A stretch of 64,000 nt of DNA from Ammoniphilus sp. CFH 90114 (GCF_004123195.1 NZ_SDLI01000003.1:248001-312000); one strand, 5' to 3'. Counted from the first letter of the stretch, positions 50,061 through 59,248 are shown. Program-made: numbers and translations. The notes: generated by a model not told the origin, from the sequence alone.

Positions 50061-52082
50061 ATGAAGAGAGGACTAATAAGTCAAGCAATTAAAGATAGTT
50101 TCATAAAGTTAAATCCCATTCATATGATGACAAATCCCGTGATGTTTGTGGTTGAAATGGGGACGTTTCTGATCCTACTAACTATACTGTTTCCCTTTCT
50201 TTTTGGAACTGAGAATCAGATTCTATACAATGTCATTGTGTTTGACATCCTCTTTTTAACCGTTCTATTTGCTAATTTTGCGGAGGCTTTCGCAGAGGGG
50301 CGTGGGAAGGCCCAAGCGGATAGTTTGAAAAAGGCGCAAAAAGATACTGTTGCCAAACGAATACATTCGAGTGGGAAAATAGAATCGGTTTCTTCTTTAG
50401 AGCTAAGGAGAGGAGACTTAGTACTAGTCGAAGCGGGGGAATTTATACCTGGCGATGGAGAGATTGTGGAAGGAGTAGCGTCAATCGATGAATCAGCCAT
50501 TACAGGGGAATCAGCTCCAGTCATTCGAAAGGCAAAGAGTGATTTCAGTTCCGTAACGGGGGGGACGATGGTGTGTAGTGATTGGATCAAAGTTAGAATC
50601 ACTACAGACCCTGGCGACTCCTTTATCGATCGTATGATATATCTCGTAGAAGGTGCCAAAAGGCAAAAAGCGCCTAATGAAATTGCACTGAATACATTGT
50701 TAGTGGTGTTCACCATTATCTTTTTGATCGTTGTCATGACGATGATTCCCATCGCTGGTTATTTAGGGATTGAGATGGACCTGTCGACTTTAATTATTCT
50801 TTTGGTTTGTTTGATTCCTACCACTATTGGTGGACTGCTTTCGGCCATTGGGATTGCGGGAATGGATCGAGTCACTCGATTCAATGTCATTGCTAAATCT
50901 GGGAGAGCAGTTGAAGCGGCAGGGGATATTAATACGATTATCCTAGATAAAACCGGGACAATTACCTTTGGGAATCGGTTAGCAACTTCGTTTATTCCTG
51001 TTTCTAATGTAAATGAACAAGAACTCATCGAAGCTGCGGTCATTACTTCACTGTATGATGAAACTCCAGAAGGAAGCTCAGTGCTTGAGCTTGCAAAGAA
51101 CATGAAGTTTCATTGGAATATAAAGAATTACGATAAAGGAAAAATCATTCCCTTCTCTGCAGAGGAACGGATGAGTGGGTTAATCTTAGAAAAACAAGGT
51201 ACATATCGAAAAGGAGCCGTCTCGGCTATAACGCAATATATTCAATCGATAGGCGGATGTATTCCCGTAGATTTATTTCGAATTAGTGATCAGGTTTCAA
51301 GTCAAGGGGGCACCCCTTTAGCAGTATGTAAAAATGAAATGATTCTAGGCGTCATCTACCTGAAGGATACGGTTAAACCGGGAATGAAGGAAAAGTTTGA
51401 AGAGCTTCGCAAGATGGGGATTAAGACCGTTATGTGTACAGGGGATAATGCGTTAACGGCCGCCACCATTGCCAAGGAGGCAGGGGTTGACGAATTTATT
51501 GCGGAGTGTAAGCCGGAAGATAAAATCCGAGTGGTAAAAGACGAGCAAGCAGAAGGAAAAATGGTGGCCATGACAGGGGATGGAACCAATGATGCTCCCG
51601 CTTTAGCACAAGCAGACGTTGGATTAGCGATGAACAGTGGGACTATTGCGGCTAAGGAAGCAGCGAATATGGTCGATTTAGATTCCGATCCAACGAAGCT
51701 AATTCAAGTCGTGCTTATTGGTAAACAGTTATTGATGACTCGTGGCGCCTTAACGACATTTAGTATAGCAAATGACTTTTCCAAGTACTTTGCCATTATT
51801 CCAGCCATGTTTAGTCAGGCCATTCCTTCATTGAATATATTAAATATCATGAACTTGCATTCCCCCATGTCTGCGGTGTTGTCAGCTCTTTTATTTAATG
51901 CGCTCATCATTCCGGGACTCATCCCGCTTGCCTTAAAGGGAGTTAAATACCTTCCCATGAGTGCGAATGAATTGCTTTCTCAAAATTTAATGATCTTTGG
52001 ATTAGGAGGGATCCTCTTTCCTTTCCTAGCGATTAAAATGATAGATATTATCCTTGTATTCTTGTTCTTTCACTCTGCTTAA
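50061..52082 (+). CDS. kdpB: Second KdpB ATPase without partner kdpA or kdpC
   Basis: This is a 673-residue paralogue of KdpB. All catalytic motifs are kept: [10 protein letters not shown], the phosphorylation site [10 protein letters not shown] (D296) and [19 protein letters not shown]. The differences are concentrated in the nucleotide-binding domain ([17 protein letters not shown]) and the C-terminus. No second kdpA or kdpC is present, so it may exchange with the first KdpB in the complex, act under different conditions, or have a new role. It is followed 26 bases later by a chemoreceptor gene. Confidence 0.95.
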   Translation: MKRGLISQAIKDSFIKLNPIHMMTNPVMFVVEMGTFLILLTILFPFLFGTENQILYNVIVFDILFLTVLFANFAEAFAEGRGKAQADSLKKAQKDTVAKRIHSSGKIESVSSLELRRGDLVLVEAGEFIPGDGEIVEGVASIDESAITGESAPVIRKAKSDFSSVTGGTMVCSDWIKVRITTDPGDSFIDRMIYLVEGAKRQKAPNEIALNTLLVVFTIIFLIVVMTMIPIAGYLGIEMDLSTLIILLVCLIPTTIGGLLSAIGIAGMDRVTRFNVIAKSGRAVEAAGDINTIILDKTGTITFGNRLATSFIPVSNVNEQELIEAAVITSLYDETPEGSSVLELAKNMKFHWNIKNYDKGKIIPFSAEERMSGLILEKQGTYRKGAVSAITQYIQSIGGCIPVDLFRISDQVSSQGGTPLAVCKNEMILGVIYLKDTVKPGMKEKFEELRKMGIKTVMCTGDNALTAATIAKEAGVDEFIAECKPEDKIRVVKDEQAEGKMVAMTGDGTNDAPALAQADVGLAMNSGTIAAKEAANMVDLDSDPTKLIQVVLIGKQLLMTRGALTTFSIANDFSKYFAIIPAMFSQAIPSLNILNIMNLHSPMSAVLSALLFNALIIPGLIPLALKGVKYLPMSANELLSQNLMIFGLGGILFPFLAIKMIDIILVFLFFHSA

Positions 52083-52108
52083 AATATTCAATCTAGGTAG
52101 GTACTCAA

Positions 52109-53470
52109 ATGAAATACACCATTCGTTTAAAGCTGATGCTAGGATTTCTATTTATCGCATCCCTATTAGGAGTGACAGGAGAAGTTTACTACTATTATAT
52201 TGACGAACTCGATCAAGCGTACACCTCGGTCATAAAAGAACAGGCAACCTCTCTAACTCAGGAACAACTACAACGCTTAGAAGAACGGAGTAAGGAGATA
52301 TCAGAAAAAGTGGAGTCAAAAAAGCAGGCCGTTCATCTCTATAGTGTTACCGCATTTTCACTTTCTATCCTAGTTGGTGCTTGGATTTCTGCCAAGATCT
52401 CTAAGCCAATGAATACAATAGCGAAATCAGCGGAGGCTATGGCTTTAGGAGATCTAACAGGAAAAGATATAGAAGTTAGTCATCAGGATGAAACAGGAAA
52501 CGTGGCTCAAGCGATTAACCAAATGGCACGAAATCTACGAAACCTGATCAGTCGAGTAGGACCGAGCTCAGAGGAAGTCGCTACCTCCTCTACAGAGCTA
52601 TCGCAACACGCAACTCAGGCGAAGCAGTCTATTCATCAGATTGTTTCGGCATTCCAAGAAGTAGCTGTAGGCTCGGATAAGCAAGTAGGTGCTGCTCAAC
52701 AAACAGCTAAAGCCATGAACCAAGTTCATGCTGGGATTCAACGCATTACGGATGCCTCATCGGTCGTTTCGCAATCGGCACTACAAGCAACGGAGTTAGC
52801 AGAGAGAGGAGAAGACGTTGTAAATCGGACCGTTTCCCAAATGAGATCGATTGCTATTTCTGTAGATGAATCGGCTAAAGTTGTAAGAAGCCTAGGCGCG
52901 AAATCACAAGAGATTGGTAAAATTATTGAAGTCATTACCTCGATTGGCAGTCAAACAAATTTATTGGCTCTCAATGCAGCGATTGAAGCGGCTAGAGCAG
53001 GGGAGCAGGGGAAAGGATTTGCGGTAGTAGCCAACGAAGTCAGGAAGTTAGCTGAACAGTCGCGGCAATCGGCTGAACAAATTGCCTTGTTAATCAATGA
53101 GATTCAACATGAAACCAATCAAGCTGTGAATTCCATAGAAAAAGGAACAGAAGATGTTGACTCAGGTGTTTTAGTTGTCCATGAGGCAGGAAAAACATTT
53201 CAAAATATACTCCGGGCGGTTCAACAGGTCACAATACAAATTCAGGATGTTACAAGTATTTCAAAGGACATTGCTACATTCTCTAAGGATGCCACTTCAT
53301 CAGTAGAAGAATTATCCTCTATTGCGAGGACGGCTGCTGACAGTATGAAGCAAGTAGCGGTAGCTTCCGAACGACAATCGGAAAATATGGACCAAATTGC
53401 TTCAGCTACGGATTCGCTTAGCCGACTTTCTATGGAATTAAAGGGACTGATCCAGCGGTTCAGAGTATAA
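52109..53470 (+). CDS. Methyl-accepting chemotaxis protein in the potassium operon
   Basis: This is a 453-residue receptor with a first membrane helix (about 8-27), a short sensing segment of about 60 residues that is predicted coiled, a second helix (about 78-96) with ISAKISKPM, a HAMP domain (about 95-148) and a cytoplasmic signalling bundle. The hairpin tip that contacts CheA/Che[21 protein letters not shown], is intact. The external part is too small for a classic ligand domain. Located between kdpB2 and a KdpD-like gene, it could report potassium or membrane potential to the flagellar system. Confidence 0.93.
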   Translation: MKYTIRLKLMLGFLFIASLLGVTGEVYYYYIDELDQAYTSVIKEQATSLTQEQLQRLEERSKEISEKVESKKQAVHLYSVTAFSLSILVGAWISAKISKPMNTIAKSAEAMALGDLTGKDIEVSHQDETGNVAQAINQMARNLRNLISRVGPSSEEVATSSTELSQHATQAKQSIHQIVSAFQEVAVGSDKQVGAAQQTAKAMNQVHAGIQRITDASSVVSQSALQATELAERGEDVVNRTVSQMRSIAISVDESAKVVRSLGAKSQEIGKIIEVITSIGSQTNLLALNAAIEAARAGEQGKGFAVVANEVRKLAEQSRQSAEQIALLINEIQHETNQAVNSIEKGTEDVDSGVLVVHEAGKTFQNILRAVQQVTIQIQDVTSISKDIATFSKDATSSVEELSSIARTAADSMKQVAVASERQSENMDQIASATDSLSRLSMELKGLIQRFRV

Positions 53471-53489
53471 ACGAAGAGGGGGGGGAATT

Positions 53490-55814
53490 ATGCAAGAACC
53501 ATTTCGAAGGAAATCGCCAGAAGAACTCTTGTATTCCATTTCAAAAATGCATTTAGGTAGATTAAAAATCATTCTCGGAGCAGTCAGTGGTTCAGGGAAA
53601 ACCTACCATATGTTGCAAGAGGGGAACAGCTTAAAGAAACGGGGCATTGATGTCATCATCGGTGTGGTTGGCTCTTATCATCACCCGAAGACGATGGAAC
53701 AAGCTGGCGATCTCGAAATGATCCCCCCTATTCGCTGGAACTGTGGAAATCAAGAGAAATATGATCTTAATGTGGAAGAAATCAAAGATAGAAACCCTGA
53801 GGTCGTCTTAATTGATCAGTTGGCACATCGAAATCGTCCCGGTGCCCAAAGGGAAACCCGTTTAGAGGATGTTCAATACCTCATTTCTAATAATATTAGT
53901 GTGATTACAACAGTAAACATTTATGAGCTAGAAGGAGTCAAAGAAATAGCGGAAAAACTTACTGGAATACCACCGCAAGTTGACTTTTGTGTACCTGTAG
54001 ATACATTAGCGAAAGCAGATGAGGTTCGACTACTAGATGTAACTCCAGAATCAATATTAAAAAGAATTAAAGAAGGAGTAATCCACATATCAGATCACGG
54101 GGACCAGCGCAGTAACTTACTTTTTGCTAGAAATAATCTGGCTGTTTTACGAGAGTTAGCCCTGCGAGTGGTTGCTGAAGGGGTGAATGATGACCTCGAC
54201 GATTATCGTGAAAAGCATGGAATGGTGGGAGCTTCTGGGGCATCAGAACGAATTTTGGTTTCTGTTCAGTATCATTGGAATGGCTCGATCCTTATCCGTC
54301 GAGGACATCAAATTGCCAAACGCTTAGGGGCAGAGCTGTTGGTGGTTTGCTTTAAATCTCAGAAGCGTGAACTATCCAAAGAGGAAGCCACCTTTCGAAG
54401 ATCCATCATTAAATTAGTGGAGAAGCTAGGAGGTAGCTTTGAGGAAATCCCCTTAGAACAAGATAGAGAAGTAGCTTATAAAATAGTTCAGTACGCCATG
54501 AATCAAAAAGTCACCCGTATTGTCATGGGACAATCCAAGAGAACTCGTTGGGAAGAAGTGATGAGAGGCTCCATTGTGAATAAAATTATGAGCAAGACAA
54601 AAAACATTGATATTTTCATTGTGGCTGATCGAGGTGAAAAGGAAGGGGAGCGAGTAATCCCTGCCAAAAATCTGGATGTAACTCAAGCCGACCCTTATCG
54701 TCGATTATCCATGGAAGAAAAGGTAGAAGCCATTGAGAGAATAAATCGCGGAACATTCAAAGTTTATGTGGGTGCAGCCCCGGGAGTCGGAAAGACTTTT
54801 ACCATGTTACGAGAAGCCAATCAGTTAAAGAAACAAGGAATTGATGTGGTTATTGGGCTACTAGAAACACATGGGAGAAGAGAGACAGCCGAACAGGTAG
54901 ATAAACTAGAGACGATTCCTAGAAAGCAAATCAATTACAAAAATGTAACATTAGAAGAGATGGATACAGATACCATTATTAGACGTAATCCGGAAGTAGT
55001 ATTAGTCGATGAGCTCGCTCACACCAATATACCGACAAGTAAGTATGAAAAAAGATATCAAGACGTCGAAGAAATATTAAATGCCGGTATATCTGTAATC
55101 TCGACAATGAATATACAGCATCTTGAAAGCTTAAATGATAGTGTTGAACAAATCACTGGAGTACGTGTCCGCGAAACTGTGCCAGATCATATTCTTCACC
55201 AAGCTGATGAGATTGAATTAGTTGATATTTCACCCAAAGCGCTACGTCAGCGAATGAGAGAAGGACATATCTATAAGATGGAGAAGGTGGAACAATCCCT
55301 ATCCAACTTTTTTAAAACGGGAAACCTCATTGCCTTGCGTGAACTGGCTTTACGTGAAGTAGCAGATGATGTCGATGAGCGCTTGGAAGCATGGGAGCGC
55401 AAACGAACATTACGAGGTCCTTGGAGACAAGAAGAAGTGATATTTGTTTGTGTGAATATACGATCGGATAGTGAACGATTAATCCGAAGAGGGTTTCGCA
55501 TTGCCTATCGATTGAAGGCGAAATGGATTGTAGCGTATGTGAAGGATCATCCTTTAACCCAGGAGGAAGAAATACAACTCGAGAGATTAATAGGATTAAC
55601 AGAAAGGCTCGGGGGAAGATTTGAAATATATGAGACACAAAATAGAAGAGTGATCTTTAAAGAATTAGTAGCAAAGATGAATGAAAAAGGGGCTACTCAA
55701 GTCATCATCGGTCAATCGGCTCGTACCCGCTGGAAGGAGATATGTGAGGGGTCGGTTGTTCAGAAGTTATTACGTGCAGTAAGACATTTGGATGTCTTGG
55801 TAGTGGCGGATTAA
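53490..55814 (+). CDS. Tandem KdpD sensor protein without histidine kinase
   Basis: This 774-residue protein has two KdpD units in series. Unit 1: KdpD-N domain (about 15-225) with Walker A GAVSGSGKT (about 30-38) and a changed box DQLAHRNRPG, then USP domain (about 245-375). Unit 2: KdpD-N (about 410-620) with canonical GAAPGVGKT near 428 and DELAHTN, then USP (about 645-772). Each USP ends in a GQS-x-RTRW motif. There are no transmembrane, GAF, HisKA or HATPase domains. USP domains of KdpD bind c-di-AMP in Staphylococcus, so it could be a soluble second-messenger and potassium sensor; unit 1 looks diverged. Confidence 0.93.
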   Translation: MQEPFRRKSPEELLYSISKMHLGRLKIILGAVSGSGKTYHMLQEGNSLKKRGIDVIIGVVGSYHHPKTMEQAGDLEMIPPIRWNCGNQEKYDLNVEEIKDRNPEVVLIDQLAHRNRPGAQRETRLEDVQYLISNNISVITTVNIYELEGVKEIAEKLTGIPPQVDFCVPVDTLAKADEVRLLDVTPESILKRIKEGVIHISDHGDQRSNLLFARNNLAVLRELALRVVAEGVNDDLDDYREKHGMVGASGASERILVSVQYHWNGSILIRRGHQIAKRLGAELLVVCFKSQKRELSKEEATFRRSIIKLVEKLGGSFEEIPLEQDREVAYKIVQYAMNQKVTRIVMGQSKRTRWEEVMRGSIVNKIMSKTKNIDIFIVADRGEKEGERVIPAKNLDVTQADPYRRLSMEEKVEAIERINRGTFKVYVGAAPGVGKTFTMLREANQLKKQGIDVVIGLLETHGRRETAEQVDKLETIPRKQINYKNVTLEEMDTDTIIRRNPEVVLVDELAHTNIPTSKYEKRYQDVEEILNAGISVISTMNIQHLESLNDSVEQITGVRVRETVPDHILHQADEIELVDISPKALRQRMREGHIYKMEKVEQSLSNFFKTGNLIALRELALREVADDVDERLEAWERKRTLRGPWRQEEVIFVCVNIRSDSERLIRRGFRIAYRLKAKWIVAYVKDHPLTQEEEIQLERLIGLTERLGGRFEIYETQNRRVIFKELVAKMNEKGATQVIIGQSARTRWKEICEGSVVQKLLRAVRHLDVLVVAD

Positions 55815-55847
55815 TCTAGCCCCCTTCCTAATAAAGGAGAGATGAAA

Positions 55848-56480
55848 ATGAAAGAAGCTATTCTTGTATGTGTCAGTTATGGACGAAATGCAGAGCGACT
55901 CATTCGGAGGGGCTGGAGAATGGCTCAATCCTTTCAAGCACCATTGTATATCCTAACTGTGGATACGGTAAGTTATGAGGAATATCAAACGGAGAAGCAA
56001 GAAAATCTGACTGTATGGAAGGAACTAGCCAAGCACTACCAGGCAGAGTTCTTCGTTGAGAAAAAGGGTTCACGCACCGTGGCAGATATTATTGTTGAGA
56101 TCTCTCGACGAAAGCATGTTACGCAAATTGTCCTTGGACAGACCGCTCAGAGTCGTTGGGAACAGATAACAAAAGGTTCCATTGTTAATGAAATACTCAA
56201 GAAGATTGATTTCATAGATTTGCACATTGTTTCGGTACAGCGGGAGCTGCATCAGTGGGAGGACCAATATGAGAAAGGCGTTAGAGCTTATCTGCAAAAG
56301 GTAGAAGATGGATATTTATTAGCTTTTGAAAGAACAGAAAAAACGGACGTAGAGGGCATATTCTTTAAGGATCTTCATACAGATTTTGAGAGTGGGCTGT
56401 TTAAGTATATAGAAAATTATCAGACTAAGATCATTAAGGTGTCGGATGGACGGGTAAAAGACTGGACCAACATAGAGTAG
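55848..56480 (+). CDS. USP-domain protein related to KdpD
   Basis: The 210-residue product starts at ATG 55848, 8 bases after GGAGAG. It begins directly with a KdpD-type USP domain (ILVCVSYGRNAERLIRRGWR ... IVLGQTAQSRWEQ, about 5-130), the third in this cluster. A C-terminal extension of about 80 residues (QWEDQYEKGVRAYLQKVEDG...) is unrecognised. It reads like a KdpD C-terminal piece made into its own gene and may partner with the tandem protein. A strong terminator follows. Confidence 0.85.
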   Translation: MKEAILVCVSYGRNAERLIRRGWRMAQSFQAPLYILTVDTVSYEEYQTEKQENLTVWKELAKHYQAEFFVEKKGSRTVADIIVEISRRKHVTQIVLGQTAQSRWEQITKGSIVNEILKKIDFIDLHIVSVQRELHQWEDQYEKGVRAYLQKVEDGYLLAFERTEKTDVEGIFFKDLHTDFESGLFKYIENYQTKIIKVSDGRVKDWTNIE

Positions 56481-56490
56481 TATCATAAAG

Positions 56491-56523
56491 AAGCGATGCC
56501 ACTCTATAGGGCATCGCTTTAAG
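56491..56523 (+). terminator. Intrinsic terminator after the USP gene
   Basis: AAGCGATGCC pairs with GGGCATCGCTT around ACTCTATA, then TTAAGTTT. It separates the kdp gene set from ktrAB. Confidence 0.85.
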
Positions 56524-56618
56524 TTTCGATAAGCTTCAGGATAATAGGTTTGCAAATTTTGTATATTAAGAGTAAGATATCATCCATTAGTAGTGATTAT
56601 GAGAAAGGAAATTTATCT

Positions 56619-57278
56619 ATGTCAGAAAAAACCTTTGCTGTCATCGGTATGGGACGATTTGGCTCCAGTGTAGCAAAAACACTTTATGAAATGGGCTATG
56701 AAGTCATGGCGATAGACTCAAGTGAGGAAAGAATCCAAGAGTATATTTCTTATGTAACCTACGCTGTTCAAGCCGATTCAACCGATGAGCAAGCTTTAAA
56801 AGAATTAGGTATTCGTAACTTTGATATTGTTGTTGTCGCAATCGGGGATGATATTCAAGCTAGTATTCTCACAACACTCATTCTTAAAGAACTAGGAGTA
56901 AGGTACATTACCGTCAAGGCGCAAAACGAACGCCATGGAAAGGTACTGTATAAGCTAGGAGCCGATAAGGTGGTATTTCCTGAGAGAGATATGGGTAGCC
57001 GAGTAGCTAACAATCTGGCATCACCCAACGTTTTGGATTTCATTGAATTAGCTGAGGATTATAGTGTAGTGGAAGTGCTTGTAGGAGAGAAGATCGTGGG
57101 GAAGTCACTCGTTGAATTAAATATCCGAGCTAGATTCGGTGTGAATGTGATGGCCATAAAAAGTGGACCCCATATTAATATTGCTCCACAAGCCAATGAC
57201 AAGATTCAACAAGAGGATATCCTGGTTGTGATTGGAGAAAATCAGGATTTAAAGCGGTTTGAGCAGCACATTATGTAA
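56619..57278 (+). CDS. ktrA: Ktr potassium uptake system, RCK subunit KtrA
   Basis: KtrA forms the cytoplasmic octameric gating ring of the Ktr channel. I choose ATG 56619 behind AAAGGAAA; the frame extends to 56550. The product has 219 residues. The RCK_N domain (about 5-120) has the nucleotide loop GMGRFGSSVAK and D for the ribose. The RCK_C domain (about 137-219) begins near SVVEVLVGEKIVGKSLVELN. In Bacilli, ATP/ADP gates the ring and c-di-AMP binds RCK_C to close the channel. Confidence 0.93.
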   Translation: MSEKTFAVIGMGRFGSSVAKTLYEMGYEVMAIDSSEERIQEYISYVTYAVQADSTDEQALKELGIRNFDIVVVAIGDDIQASILTTLILKELGVRYITVKAQNERHGKVLYKLGADKVVFPERDMGSRVANNLASPNVLDFIELAEDYSVVEVLVGEKIVGKSLVELNIRARFGVNVMAIKSGPHINIAPQANDKIQQEDILVVIGENQDLKRFEQHIM

Positions 57279-57297
57279 GGATTAGAGGGTATGGGTT

Positions 57298-58638
57298 ATG
57301 TTTTCTTTAAAGAAGCTAAATCTAATCGAGTTGCATCCAGCACGGCTATTAATCCTAGGTTTTGGGTTCCTAATCTTCATCGGCACCCTTCTCTTGATGC
57401 TTCCCATGGCAACGATAGATGGTCATGAATTAAATTTTATAGATGCATTATTTGAGGCAACATCAGCGGTTTGCGTGACAGGATTGGTCGTTGTGGATAC
57501 GGGAACGACCTTTACGCTTTTCGGACAGATTGTTTTATTAGCGTTAATTCAAATCGGCGGTTGGGGATTTATGACTGCCGGGGTATTTATGTTTATTGTC
57601 TTAGGAAAGAGAATTGGATTAAAAGAAAGGGTGGTACTTCAAAGCACCTTAAACCAATTCTCTATTCAAGGGGTAGTCAAGCTAGTGTTACTCATCATTT
57701 CTTTAACGGTTTTTATTGAATCTGTGGGTGCTCTACTATTAGCGTTTCGTTGGTCATACGAGATGCCTTGGAGCCAAGCATTGTATTATGGTATCTTTCA
57801 TTCCATCTCTGCGTTCAATAACGCAGGATTTGGGTTAGAGCCAGATAGCCTGAGTAAGTGGGTGGGAGACCCTACGATCAATATTGTAATTACATTCTTA
57901 TTTATGGCTGGTGGAATAGGCTTCACGGTAATCTTAGACTTGTGGAACAAGAAGTCCTTACGGAAATTATCCCTACATTCCAAATTAGCTTTACTGGTTT
58001 CTTTAGCTCTGAACGTCACAGCTACTCTGATCATCTTTGCCACAGAATATAACAACCCTCAAACCATTGGCCACTTCTCTCTCGCAGACAAGTGGTGGGC
58101 GTCCTACTTCCAAGGAGTGGTGCCACGTACGGCTGGTTTTAACACGATCGATATCGGAGAAATGATGATTTCCTCTCAAATTTTTATTATGTTCTTGATG
58201 TTTATCGGAGCTTCTTCCGCCTCAACAGGAGGGGGGATCAAGGTCACTACGTTTGCCCTCATACTATTGGCCCTTTGGAGCTTTCTTACGGCTAGGGAGA
58301 ATGTGAGTATCTTTAAAAGAAGAATTCCCTGGGAGTTAGTGAATAAAGCCTTCTCGATTGCAGTCACCGCGATCATGTTTGTAGGTTCAATCTTCTTTTT
58401 GCTTACTTATACCGAACAAGCAGAAATGCAATTGATATTATTTGAGACAATATCTGCCTTTGGTACCGTAGGTCTATCCGCTGGATTAACGGGAGATCTA
58501 TCCCCGGCAGGGAGAGTTCTTATCACGATTTTAATGCTTATTGGAAGAATTGGTCCGTTAACGATGGCTTTTGCCCTTATGAAGCAAGGCAATAAGAGTA
58601 AGGTGAAGTATGTAGAGGAAAAAATTTTAATTGGGTAG
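57298..58638 (+). CDS. ktrB: Ktr potassium uptake system, channel subunit KtrB
   Basis: This is a 446-residue membrane protein of the TrkH/KtrB superfamily. Repeated pore loops with filter glycines appear as TSAVCVTGLVVVDTGTTF, AFNNAGFGLEPDS, VVPRTAGFNTIDI and AFGTVGLSAGLTGDLSP. It starts 19 bases after ktrA. Together they form a sodium-dependent, medium-affinity potassium channel/transporter, complementing the high-affinity Kdp pump next door. Confidence 0.95.
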   Translation: MFSLKKLNLIELHPARLLILGFGFLIFIGTLLLMLPMATIDGHELNFIDALFEATSAVCVTGLVVVDTGTTFTLFGQIVLLALIQIGGWGFMTAGVFMFIVLGKRIGLKERVVLQSTLNQFSIQGVVKLVLLIISLTVFIESVGALLLAFRWSYEMPWSQALYYGIFHSISAFNNAGFGLEPDSLSKWVGDPTINIVITFLFMAGGIGFTVILDLWNKKSLRKLSLHSKLALLVSLALNVTATLIIFATEYNNPQTIGHFSLADKWWASYFQGVVPRTAGFNTIDIGEMMISSQIFIMFLMFIGASSASTGGGIKVTTFALILLALWSFLTARENVSIFKRRIPWELVNKAFSIAVTAIMFVGSIFFLLTYTEQAEMQLILFETISAFGTVGLSAGLTGDLSPAGRVLITILMLIGRIGPLTMAFALMKQGNKSKVKYVEEKILIG

Positions 58639-58649
58639 CTTGATTTAAG

Positions 58650-58860
58650 TAAATGAAGCTGGAGCCTCTGCAAATCTATTTGATTTAACATCGTATGATG
58701 CAAACGTCCGATTACTTCCAAACTCAAATGAATTTGTCGTGGATTTCCTCGATACAAACGGAAAAAAGTAAAGACGTTTACGCGGAAAGCAGACATCAAG
58801 GCGTACGGTGATGCCAATAATGAATACTTTTCTTTAGCTGTTCCTCTTTGTTGTTGAAGT
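58650..58860 (+). pseudogene. Gene fragment at the island's right end
   Basis: Translation gives NLFDLTSYDANVRLLPNSNE then FVVDFLDTNGKK and a stop (about 58670-58770). After a frame change it continues as TFTRKADIKAYGDANNEYFS to about 58857. This looks like a single short protein broken by a frameshift. The family is not recognised. A phage-type origin is plausible given the att site 250 bases away. Confidence 0.45.
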
Positions 58861-58975
58861 AAAGGGGATAGCGGAATAACAAGGTGAATTTATAAAAGTT
58901 GATTTCAGCTTGGTTCTTCTCGATAAGGGGATTGCTGTTCGCTGTTTTAAGACCGACTTATTGGAGATAAAATCA

Positions 58976-58998
58976 TTGGGGCCAAAATTGGGGCCAAA
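58976..58998 (+). repeat. Right-end arm-like repeats before attR
   Basis: Two copies of TTGGGGCCAAA (58976-58986 and 58988-58998), followed by AATCAAGGGTTTTT near 59062, lie just before the second att copy. They match the repeats next to attL (28409-28430). Read on the minus strand this encodes a KFGPNFGPND-like tail. Confidence 0.6.
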
Positions 58999-59112
58999 CT
59001 TTACAAAATGGCCCCAACTTCCACTCACTAGACCTCAAAAAGAGCAAGTGAAAAGCCATTAAAATCAAGGGTTTTTAACTAATCTAGATGATAACCAACA
59101 TAAATGTAGACA

Positions 59113-59157
59113 TTCCTAAACTGTGAGTCGGAGGTTCGAGTCCTCTCGGGGCCGCCA
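59113..59157 (+). repeat. attR-type repeat (copy of the tRNA-Arg 3' end)
   Basis: A perfect 45-base copy of 28297-28341, from the anticodon loop through CCA. Upstream bases do not continue the tRNA, so this is not a second tRNA gene. It marks the right boundary of the island. Confidence 0.92.
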
Positions 59158-59171
59158 TAGAAATCCAGTTG

Positions 59172-59248
59172 TATCAAGGGTTTATCTGTAATTATCTGTT
59201 ACAGTAAAAATCATGAAACACCCCGATTGGGGACAAATTGGGGACAAA
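59172..59248 (+). repeat. Arm-like repeats after attR (scar of another insertion)
   Basis: TATCAAGGGTT (59172-59182) followed by two copies of TTGGGGACAAA (59227-59237 and 59238-59248) reproduces the order seen after attL. This means the DNA to the right of attR again looks like the left end of a related element. From here to 59480 I see no gene. Confidence 0.6.

Noticed and set aside
58834-59028. Minus-strand frame with the KFGPNFGPND repeat as an intact gene
   Set aside because: It is short and lacks integrase motifs; better read as arm repeats or the scrap of an integrase end.
59113-59157. A second tRNA-Arg gene
   Set aside because: Only the 3' 45 bases are present; the acceptor 5' strand and D arm are missing, so it is an att copy.
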